Positions 1-5,537 of a stretch of DNA of 6,141 bases are shown piece by piece. Made by a program: the position numbers and the translations under genes. The notes beneath the pieces were generated by a model. It was not told where the DNA came from. It saw only the letters and a list, made by a program, of their open reading frames with translations, and did no database searches. Position 1 is the first letter of the stretch. The number at the start of each line of letters is the position of its first letter. This DNA comes from Xanthobacteraceae bacterium (GTDB lineage Bacteria > Pseudomonadota > Alphaproteobacteria > Rhizobiales > Xanthobacteraceae): contig JASHYD010000330.1 in assembly GCA_030043175.1 (NCBI GenBank), forward strand, positions 1 through 6,141. Reading direction: 5' to 3'.

Positions 1-159
1 GCAATAAACATCGATCATGAGATGAGCCCAGGCGACAGCGATGCCAATACCTTAAAGGACGTGGTGGAATGGCACAATGCAGGCAGCGCATCAGAGCCCG
101 CCATTCTTCAGTTTCCGCAAAGCAGGAACGCGGCGGGCCCGGAACAGGAAACTTCGTGA
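1..159 (+). CDS. C-terminal end of an unidentified protein (5'-truncated)
   Basis: Frame 1 is open from the first base to a TGA at 157-159, giving the last 52 residues of a protein whose start lies outside the window. The visible part is hydrophilic and acidic (it begins AINIDHEMSPGDSD and ends PEQETS) and shows no membrane segment or motif that I recognise. The stop overlaps an ATG (TGATG at 157-161), an arrangement common inside operons, but the reading frame from that ATG ends after 16 codons. Third-position GC is moderate, consistent with coding but not decisive. It could be a chance open frame. No function can be assigned. Confidence 0.4.
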   Translation, partial: AINIDHEMSPGDSDANTLKDVVEWHNAGSASEPAILQFPQSRNAAGPEQETS

Positions 160-682
160 TGACAGACGCTCCATCCTCTGGTCGCCGTCGGCCAAGCGAT
201 TCGCGGTGATTATCGAATCGAGGCAGTGTCCTGCGGCCGACCGTGTTTAAGCTCTCTCAAGGCGCTGCGGCGTCGCTTGATCTTCGCCAAAACTACTCGG
301 CCAGGGTCACCAGATCCCCAGCAACGACTTCATACCATCCGCTCGTGGCGCGCCCGTCAGCAGGTCCGGCGCGCGCCGTGCCTCGTTCCACGTGCTTAAA
401 CAGGTGCGCCGAAGTGAGAATTACGCCGGCGATGCGCCCTAATAGCAGCCGTTCGAGCAGCCGGCCGACCCCGATGCAGGTCGGCGATGCCCGGCGACTC
501 GGCAACGCCGGTTTCAATGCCGTAACAAGACGGGGAGGACCGCCTTAGTCTCGTCGCACGTTTGTGGGCCGTCCGTCGCAGGTAATCCTGCCCATCGCCG
601 TTGTTGCGCTGCTACCCGTCTGAGCAGGGCCGCGACGAGAGCCTCAGTTCGAAACCGGCCTCGGCGTTTGCGGCGTGGGCAT
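160..682. other. Stretch without an intact gene
   Basis: No open frame here has both a plausible start signal and a recognisable product. The short frames on both strands look like the random open frames expected in GC-rich DNA. The only hint of former coding content is a BON-LysM-like scrap on the minus strand at about 290-460, listed separately. Because the neighbouring DNA up to 1840 is filled with decayed minus-strand genes, this stretch is probably more heavily eroded DNA of the same kind. Confidence 0.5.
290..460 (-). pseudogene. Possible BON-LysM protein remnant
   Basis: Read on the minus strand, a segment LERLLLGRIAGV resembles the end of a BON domain (the pattern of a hydrophobic run followed by lGn-aGV). 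About 30 residues later GWYEVVAGDLVTLAE resembles the start of a LysM domain (the pattern YtVkxGDtLsxIAe-xf). A TAG stop at 293-295 falls exactly where LysM domains continue with an aromatic-containing stretch; the next in-frame residues are FWRR. BON-LysM proteins of the E. coli Kbp (YgaU) type are about 150 residues long with these domains in this order. Here only the junction survives, with no start signal and an interrupted LysM domain. The resemblance is by eye and short, so it could be chance. Confidence 0.3.
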
Positions 683-775
683 CCCATGATTCTGCGCTTG
701 CACGCGCAGGTATTCGATGTCGAATTCGGGACCGCTTAGGCGTGAAAGCCCCTCGAGAACGTGTTGATGTTTGGC
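683..775 (-). pseudogene. DUF4142-like gene fragment
   Basis: A 31-codon minus-strand segment contains LEGLSRLSGPEFDIEYL followed by a QNH motif. This resembles the core of DUF4142 proteins, where a helix reading roughly LxxLSGxxFDrAYvxxqvxxH is conserved. These are helical, mostly secreted or periplasmic proteins of unknown function, typically 150-200 residues. No start codon, signal peptide or C-terminal half is recognisable, and the frame reaches a stop soon afterwards. The fragment begins immediately where homology of the neighbouring cytochrome remnant ends (about 776-779), so a deletion seems to have joined the interiors of two genes. Identification is from memory of the family pattern. 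Confidence 0.45.
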
Positions 776-778
776 ATC

Positions 779-1335
779 TGCCCTGGGATACGTCGCCCAG
801 TTCGGGATGCGTCGTGAGATAAATCGGCGGCGGGAACTCCGGGGTGAAATGGTCGGGCAAATCGAAATCTACATCGAACCGCCGCCGACTGCGCGCCTCG
901 CGATCCCGGATCGTATCGATCTCGATGTTGGGAAAGACCTGTCCGCCCTGGCTTTGCTTGACGTGAGACAGCGGCATAAATCCCGCTGGCAGCAGAGCCC
1001 TCGGCGATGGCGTCGGGTGTCATTTGCGCCAGCATGTGCCACGTCACGCCCTGCGGAAGTTTGACGCGCGCGCCGTCCTGAACGGCTTTCCATCCGCCCG
1101 ACATGAAAACGCCGGGCATCGGCTGATCGGAGCGGTCGTAGCGCGCCTACAGCACTTCCCCCTGGCGTCGCATGACTTCCGGCTTCGCCGCCTCGTCGGC
1201 AGCCCGCACCACCGAGAACGGCTGCGTCGTCAACCCGCGATAACTCGCATCAGGCGGCGAAAACGCTGCCCAAGACAGAGCAACAACACTTGCCGCGAAG
1301 GCCGTCCCTAACATTCCTATGATATGGCGGGGCAT
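779..1335 (-). pseudogene. Decayed cytochrome-family protein
   Basis: The remnant begins at an ATG (1335-1333) with MPRHIIGMLGTAFAASVVAL, which looks like a signal peptide or membrane anchor. It is interrupted by an in-frame TAG at 1147-1149, continues in the same frame through RYDRSDQPMPGVFMSGG and VKLPQGVTW, then changes frame near 999 (one base gained or two lost). It continues with LLPAGFMPLSHVKQ, FDVDFDLPDHFTPEFPPP and IYLTTHPELGDVSQG before homology stops at about 779. This order of segments matches, from memory, a Rhizobiales family of about 400-450 residues often labelled cytochrome B6 or cytochrome-c-peroxidase-like. No CxxCH heme motif is present, and I believe those sites lie in the lost C-terminal part. 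Three independent lesions make a working protein very unlikely. Confidence 0.7.
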
Positions 1336-1463
1336 ACGATCTCTCGGGTCGAGGCCGGTGGGAGCTGGATGGGAAATCGACGGGCTTCGGCGCAAAATCA
1401 ACGGGCGTGCGTCGCTTTTCGTTCGGTATCCATGCGGTCAGTCGTTCCTGCTCGATACCCTCC

Positions 1464-1840
1464 TCAGCAGGTCGATAAGCGGGTGATTGACGGGATGTCG
1501 TCGGGTTTGCAATGCCGATCGACGACGACGTCCCGATCGACCCGTTCCACCCGGCATATTGCACAATCGCGCTTGAGAGCGGGCCAGAACGTCATTCTTC
1601 GCCCACGCACATGTCCCGTCTCAATCCACGGGCCATGACAGATTGCAGCGACCGGCTTGCCATCTTCAAAAAAGGTGGCTGCAGGTTGAATGCGCGGCGC
1701 CGGATTGATGACGCCGCCCGGCAAAACAACGAGTCTCGCCCGGCACCGTCGCGAGCTTTCCCGGGCCACTCGAGTTCGCACTGACCAAAGGTATCAGTCG
1801 CGAGAATTGTGACCCTCAGTCCTTTGAGGTCGCGATGAGC
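1464..1840 (-). pseudogene. Decayed PfpI/DJ-1-type glutamine-amidotransferase-fold protein
   Basis: The N-terminal part on the minus strand reads DLKGLRVTILATDTFGQCEL (from about 1831), the usual first strand and turn of the PfpI family. Homology in that frame ends near 1741 and resumes in another frame at about 1739-1733 with LVVLPGGVINP, followed by FFEDGKPVAAICHGPW, VRGRRMTFWPALKRD, VDRDVVVD and KPDDIPSI. The nucleophile cysteine in AICHGPW is still present. Compared with the usual protein of about 180-190 residues, roughly 40 codons are missing between the two parts, and a few residues before KPDD (normally ending in TSR) are also gone. Family members include proteases, deglycases and stress proteins. 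Deletion plus frame change indicates a dead gene, although the long downstream frame is still clean, so decay may be fairly recent. Confidence 0.75.
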
Positions 1841-1878
1841 CTGCGATCGAGGCTGCGGCGAAAGAGCGGGCGACAACT

Positions 1879-2556
1879 TCAGACCCGACCGCCGACTTCG
1901 TCGATGTGTCGCAGCAAATCGGCTGGGTCCTCGTAGACCCGATAGGCGCTGCTACGCTCCAGTTCGTCGCGGCCGTATCCTCCGGACAGGAGCCCGACAC
2001 CGAGCGCGCCTGCGCGACGGGCGGCGAGCATATCCCAAATGCTGTCGCCCACCACGCATGCTGTCGCAATGTCCACTTCCAGCGCGTCGGCGGCGGCGAG
2101 GAAAAGATCGGGGTCGGGTTTGGCGCGCTCCACCAAATCCCGAGTGATCACTGGGATGTGCGCAAGATCGACCTCAAGGCTGTCCAAAACAGGACCGGCG
2201 GTTTCCATGCGGCCACTGGTGGCGATGGCCCAGGAGATGCCGGTTCGCGTGAGATAGTTGAGAAGCTCGGGCGCGCCCGGAAGCGGCCGCACGCGGCAAG
2301 ACCGCGCGTTAAAAGCTCTTGCATGAAGGCGACGCAGGCGCTCGATCCGCGCCTGATCGATATCAAGCCCCGTTTCGCGCAGCAGCATGTTGGTAAACAA
2401 GCCGCCGCTCATGCCGATCTTGCGGTGAATGCGCCAGACCGAGAGTTCGATACCCTCTTGGTCGAGAGCTTCGCGCCAGGCCAGGACATGCTGATAGACG
2501 CTGTCGACGAGTGTTCCATCCAAGTCAAACAGAAACGACGTTTGGTGCCGGGCCAC
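1879..2556 (-). CDS. HAD-superfamily phosphatase (subfamily IA, Gph-like)
   Basis: This encodes a soluble, presumably cytoplasmic haloacid-dehalogenase-type hydrolase of 225 residues that removes phosphate from a small phosphorylated metabolite through an aspartyl-phosphate intermediate. All four HAD motifs are visible: motif I FDLDGTLVDS with D11 and D13, motif II ATSGR (T113-S114), motif III lysine K146 in AKPDPD, and motif IV GDSIWDM with D171 and D175. The segment between motifs I and II is long enough for the helical cap typical of subfamily IA, which includes phosphoglycolate phosphatase and beta-phosphoglucomutase. Substrate cannot be read from sequence. I chose the GTG at 2556 because AAGGAG lies 9 bases upstream; an in-frame TTG at 2586 is a poorer alternative. 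Genes immediately downstream on this strand are decayed, so it stands alone. Confidence 0.88.
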   Translation of the reverse strand: MARHQTSFLFDLDGTLVDSVYQHVLAWREALDQEGIELSVWRIHRKIGMSGGLFTNMLLRETGLDIDQARIERLRRLHARAFNARSCRVRPLPGAPELLNYLTRTGISWAIATSGRMETAGPVLDSLEVDLAHIPVITRDLVERAKPDPDLFLAAADALEVDIATACVVGDSIWDMLAARRAGALGVGLLSGGYGRDELERSSAYRVYEDPADLLRHIDEVGGRV

Positions 2557-2565
2557 CGTCACTTT

Positions 2566-2571
2566 CTCCTT
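2566..2571 (-). promoter_or_regulatory. Ribosome binding site of the HAD gene
   Basis: AAGGAG on the minus strand lies 9 bases before the GTG at 2556-2554. It supports the shorter 225-residue HAD protein over the TTG start at 2586, because this Shine-Dalgarno sequence would lie inside the coding region of the longer form. Confidence 0.65.
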
Positions 2572-2586
2572 TGTGAGCGATATCAA

Positions 2587-2905
2587 TGCTGCTCAACGAC
2601 CGCTCGCGCCATCCGCCACGCGTGTCGACATCGCCAGCGGCTCGAAGTTCCGCGATCGGTTTTGGAAATTGAAGACATTGCCAGGGCCGTTCTCAAAGCC
2701 CCGTTCGCTTCAGCGACGAGATCTCAGGATCCCGCGTTCAAGGGGCGACCTTGCGGGCGCACAGTTGATAGGCCCGGCACGCAGACCCGGCGACCACAAG
2801 GATCACGTTCGCGGCGAGCAATCTGGCAGACGCCGCTTGGCTCTTTTTTCGTGGTGAGGCAGCCGTCCTGCGATGCTATGATGCTGACACGGGGCAGTCG
2901 CTTCC
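2587..2905. other. Divergent intergenic region with no recognised gene
   Basis: This lies between the HAD gene (leaving leftward) and the ThDP operon (leaving rightward), so promoters for both should be here or in the adjoining repeat. Open frames on both strands lack convincing start signals and family resemblance. A TATGAT at 2877-2882 could serve as a -10 element, but no good -35 sits at the right distance. A run of six T follows a CTC at 2844-2849. I see no TPP riboswitch signature despite the downstream ThDP enzyme. Confidence 0.5.
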
Positions 2906-3012
2906 GTGGCCGGATGGAGCGCAGCGTTACCCGGGATAGCTCGTCCCCGGGCTGCGCGGAGCTTATGATCGGGCCGGCCGAAGGCCGGACCCGGGTGGGT
3001 CCATCCGGCTAC
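2906..3012. repeat. Nested palindromic (REP-like) element
   Basis: Outer arms GTGGCCGGATGGA (2906-2918) and TCCATCCGGCTAC (3000-3012) are inverted copies over 13 positions, with one G-T pair. Inside, CCCGGG occurs three times (2930-2935, 2946-2951, 2990-2995), and a perfect CCGGCC-gaa-GGCCGG hairpin occupies 2974-2988. The GATGGAGCGCAGCG core resembles, from memory, an abundant intergenic repeat of alpha- and other proteobacteria whose arms read roughly GTAGCCCGGATGGAGCGCAGCG. The element ends 35 bases before the start codon of the ThDP gene. If transcribed, it would form a strong hairpin in the leader and could affect mRNA stability or attenuation. It could equally be a neutral mobile repeat. 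Confidence 0.7.
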
Positions 3013-3035
3013 ATGTCGCCCAACACGCCCCAGCC

Positions 3036-3042
3036 GGGAGGG
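3036..3042 (+). promoter_or_regulatory. Ribosome binding site of the ThDP enzyme gene
   Basis: GGGAGGG lies 5 bases before the ATG at 3048. It fixes the start so that the protein begins with a complete Tat signal peptide. Confidence 0.65.
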
Positions 3043-3047
3043 CTTCC

Positions 3048-4925
3048 ATGAAGGAGTTGATCAGGCAGTACCTCGACGAGGGCATATCGCGCCGGCAACT
3101 CATGACGGGGCTGAGTGCGCTCGGCATGAGCACGCTCGCCGCCAAGGCGGTCGCGCAGTCGCTCGCGCCGGCATCGGCTGCGCCGCCAGCCGCGATGCGG
3201 GAGGTGCAAGGTACCGGGGGGGCGCTGTTCGTGGCGCAACTCAAGGCCGCGGGCGTGAAATACATATTCTTCAACCCGTCGACCGGCGACTATCCGATTT
3301 TCGACGCGCTTGTCGATGAGCCGGGCATCCAAATCATCAAAGGCATTCACGAAGGTGCCGTGGTTGCGATGGCGGACGGCTATGCGCGGGCGACCGGCAA
3401 GCCAAGCGTGGTGATCGTCGCCAATGTCGGTCTACCGAACGCCATGACCCAAATGATCAACAGCTGGAAGGATCAGATTCCGGTGCTGGTTGCCGTCGCC
3501 TCGGTCGACCAGGGAGTGATGGGCCGCGATCAGCTACAGGAGGTCGAGTTCCACGAGACCATGACTCACCCGATCACCAAGTGGACCTGGATGGCCAAGA
3601 CAACGGCCGGCGTTGCCGAGACGCTGCGGCGCGGCATCAAGTTCGCCTCGACGCCGCCCTGCGGGCCGGTGTTCCTTGCGCTGCCGAACGACACGCTGCG
3701 CGGCGAAGCCAAGGCGGCGATCTGGGATCAGGCCAAGTTCGATGTGCCGATGCGCATTCGCCCTGACAAGGATGATGTCGAAAAGGCGGCTCGCCTCCTG
3801 ATCGAGGCCAACAATCCGCTGATGAGCGTCGGCGACGAGATCACCTGGTGCCATGGCGAGAAGGAGACCGTGGAGCTTGCCGAGTTGCTCGGCTTGCCTG
3901 TCGCTTCCCAGCCGGGCGCGCTCGGCTTCTGGTCGAAGCCGTTCCCGACCCGACATCCTCTCTATATCGGGGCGCAACTGCGCGACATGCGCTTCCCCGG
4001 CAAGGTCGATGTGCTCATCAATCTGGGCAACCGCTACGGCGACCGCGCTGCACCGGGCACCACTCTCATCTCGGTCCGGCACGATCCGACCAGCCTTGCG
4101 CGCTTGACGCCGGTAGACCTCGCGATGGTGGCGGATATCCGCCTCGCGACGATCGACCTTATCGCCGCCATCAAGAGCATTGCGAGTCCGGCGCGGCTCA
4201 AGGAGATCGCCGAAGAGCGCGGCGCCAGGGCGCGCGCTTATTCGAACGAGATGGCGGAATTCCGCATGAAAATCGCGCGCGAGAATGCCGACCGCTCGCC
4301 GGTCACGCTCTCGCGCATCGGGCTGGAGTTGGAAAGCGCGCTCGCACCCGACACCTGCTACGTCTGCGACGTGGATTCCGGCAAGGCCATGGACCCGCTG
4401 ATGGCGTTCGGCGGAGAAGACAAGAATTACTTCAGCACCGGCCCCAATATTCTGGGCTGGGGCATGGCGGCGGCATTCGGCGTCAAGCTGGCGCGGCCCG
4501 ACCAACCGGTGGTTTCGGTGGTCGGGGACGGCAGCTTCTCCTTCTCGGGTCCGCAGCCGCTGTGGAGCCAGGCCCGCTATAAGGCGCCAATCTTGAACAT
4601 CGTTCTCACCAACAGAAGCTACAACAACGAGCGCAACCGCATCTGGGCCTTCGGCGGCCGCCAGTTCAAGAGCGGGCGCGACATGACCTGCTACATCGGC
4701 AGCCCGGACGTCGACCACGCCAAGGCAGCGGCCGCGTTCGGCGTGGAGGGCGAAGTCGTTACCGAGCCAGGCGAGGTCAGACCCGCGATCCTGCGCGCCC
4801 AGCGCGTCATCGCCGACGGGCGGCCCTATCTGCTCGACATCCACACCCAGCGCGACGGGATCGGCGCGGCCAGCACCTGGCATCCCGCCTATTCGATCGC
4901 GGATTTGCGGACCAGGAGGGTGTGA
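3048..4925 (+). CDS. Tat-exported ThDP-dependent enzyme, benzoylformate-decarboxylase-like
   Basis: This 625-residue thiamine-diphosphate enzyme probably acts on a 2-oxo acid or a related C-C bond; its substrate is unknown. The N-terminus has a twin-arginine signal (SRRQLM, R15-R16), a hydrophobic stretch and an AVAQ-type cleavage region near residue 36, predicting export of the folded, cofactor-loaded protein to the periplasm. The PYR domain holds the activating glutamate (E102 in KGIHEGAVVAMADGYA). The central domain carries FPTRHP, with H303 matching, from memory, catalytic His281 of Pseudomonas benzoylformate decarboxylase. The position of that enzyme's His70 seems to be Val (VANVGLPNAM). 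The PP domain has GDGS (493-496) and N522, the Mg-ThDP motif. Minus the leader, its length fits the family (about 530-590 residues). Its stop overlaps the next start, so it is co-translated with a cytochrome c. Alternatives include an acetolactate-synthase-like or oxidase-type enzyme. Confidence 0.9.
   Translation: MKELIRQYLDEGISRRQLMTGLSALGMSTLAAKAVAQSLAPASAAPPAAMREVQGTGGALFVAQLKAAGVKYIFFNPSTGDYPIFDALVDEPGIQIIKGIHEGAVVAMADGYARATGKPSVVIVANVGLPNAMTQMINSWKDQIPVLVAVASVDQGVMGRDQLQEVEFHETMTHPITKWTWMAKTTAGVAETLRRGIKFASTPPCGPVFLALPNDTLRGEAKAAIWDQAKFDVPMRIRPDKDDVEKAARLLIEANNPLMSVGDEITWCHGEKETVELAELLGLPVASQPGALGFWSKPFPTRHPLYIGAQLRDMRFPGKVDVLINLGNRYGDRAAPGTTLISVRHDPTSLARLTPVDLAMVADIRLATIDLIAAIKSIASPARLKEIAEERGARARAYSNEMAEFRMKIARENADRSPVTLSRIGLELESALAPDTCYVCDVDSGKAMDPLMAFGGEDKNYFSTGPNILGWGMAAAFGVKLARPDQPVVSVVGDGSFSFSGPQPLWSQARYKAPILNIVLTNRSYNNERNRIWAFGGRQFKSGRDMTCYIGSPDVDHAKAAAAFGVEGEVVTEPGEVRPAILRAQRVIADGRPYLLDIHTQRDGIGAASTWHPAYSIADLRTRRV
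4914..4919 (+). promoter_or_regulatory. Ribosome binding site of the cytochrome c gene
   Basis: AGGAGG lies inside the end of the ThDP gene, 5 bases before the ATG at 4925. It favours that ATG over the GTG at 4922, which would be only 2 bases away. Confidence 0.7.
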
Positions 4926-5431
4926 TGAGACGGCTTGTCCCGGTGCTTTGTACCGCGGCGCTTGCAACCGCAATCGCCATGTCGGCCGGCGCTCAGGGCG
5001 CGCTGCCACCCGGCGAAGGCCGCGACCTCTTGGCGACGGCGTGCTCGCAATGCCACGCGCTGAACGTGATCAGATCGATGCGCGAAGGCGCGGCGGGCTG
5101 GAAGCGCCACGTCTACAACATGGTGACGCGCGGCGCGCAACTAAACGCGCGCGAAGCCGATTTGGTCGTGGCCTATCTCGCCGCTAATTTCGGGCCCACG
5201 GCACCTGCCGCAGCCGCTACGCCGGTGGCGCTGCCGAGCGGACCCGGCAAGGAGTTGGTCGAGGCGCGTTGCGTCGCCTGCCACGATCTCGAACGCGTGG
5301 CGTCGGCCAAGCGGCAGAAATCGCAATGGCCGGCGCTGGTCGCCAACATGGTCAGCCGCGGCGCCGTGGCGACGCCCGAGGAAGCCCAGGCTATTAGCTC
5401 GTATCTGGCGTCCCATTTCAGCGGCGAGTGA
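4925..5431 (+). CDS. Secreted diheme cytochrome c
   Basis: This 168-residue protein is predicted to be a periplasmic electron carrier. A signal peptide spans about residues 1-23 (MRR, a hydrophobic core, then AGA). Two small homologous cytochrome domains follow, separated by a Pro/Ala-rich linker at about 90-107. Each has a heme-attachment site, CSQCH (40-44) and CVACH (116-120), and a matching later segment with a likely axial methionine (YNMVTRGA, M66; ANMVSRGA, M142), then a YLA-type final helix. The repeated layout suggests internal duplication. The start ATG overlaps the TGA of the ThDP gene by one base (TGATG), so the two are probably translationally coupled, and the cytochrome is the natural electron acceptor candidate for that enzyme. 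Partner and terminal acceptor are inferred. An extra GTG start three bases upstream is possible. Confidence 0.92.
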   Translation: MRRLVPVLCTAALATAIAMSAGAQGALPPGEGRDLLATACSQCHALNVIRSMREGAAGWKRHVYNMVTRGAQLNAREADLVVAYLAANFGPTAPAAAATPVALPSGPGKELVEARCVACHDLERVASAKRQKSQWPALVANMVSRGAVATPEEAQAISSYLASHFSGE

Positions 5432-5464
5432 GTTTCAAGGCTCCGGGTTCCGCTTGCTGGTCAA

Positions 5465-5483
5465 CGCGCCCACAGTTGGCGCG
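5465..5483. other. Small hairpin between the cytochrome and hydrolase genes
   Basis: CGCGCC (5465-5470) and GGCGCG (5478-5483) form a perfect 6-bp stem around a 7-base loop. An 8-base palindrome GTCCGGAC follows at 5495-5502. There is no T-run after the stem, so this is not a standard intrinsic terminator. It may be a processing or partial attenuation site, or chance in GC-rich DNA. The 106-bp gap leaves open whether the hydrolase shares the upstream transcript. Confidence 0.35.
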
Positions 5484-5527
5484 ACGTCCCCGATGTCCGG
5501 ACGGCGGCTCCTGGTCCGTGCGATATG

Positions 5528-5533
5528 AGGAGG
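5528..5533 (+). promoter_or_regulatory. Ribosome binding site of the alpha/beta hydrolase gene
   Basis: AGGAGG lies 4 bases before the ATG at 5538. It selects this reading frame over an overlapping open frame starting at 5525, which has no protein-family character. Confidence 0.65.
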
Positions 5534-5537
5534 AAGA

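Noticed and set aside
1420..1450. General-stress (EcfG-type) promoter upstream of the cytochrome remnant on the minus strand
   Set aside because: GGAAC is present at 1448-1444, but the expected CGTT at the correct spacing is CGAA or out of register.
2823..2841. Sigma-54-like promoter (CTGGCAG followed by CTTGGC)
   Set aside because: The GG and the second conserved dinucleotide are two bases too far apart and the -12 GC is not in place.
2742..2875. Small minus-strand membrane protein (contains LLAANVILVVAGSA)
   Set aside because: There is no start codon with a ribosome binding site in this frame and no family resemblance.
2587..3047. TPP riboswitch ahead of the ThDP gene
   Set aside because: The conserved CTGAGA and GATAATGCCA-type elements are absent on the plus strand. 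The enzyme uses ThDP and does not make it, so such a switch is not expected.
1906..3051. A 381-codon plus-strand open frame
   Set aside because: It runs antisense through the HAD gene, which has all four catalytic motifs, and its product has no domain-like character. It is a typical GC-rich shadow frame.
3534..5009. A 491-codon minus-strand open frame
   Set aside because: It is antisense to the well-supported ThDP gene, rich in Arg, Ala and Gly, and shows no recognisable family.
5465..5502. Intrinsic terminator after the cytochrome gene
   Set aside because: The 6-bp stem is short and no T-run follows.
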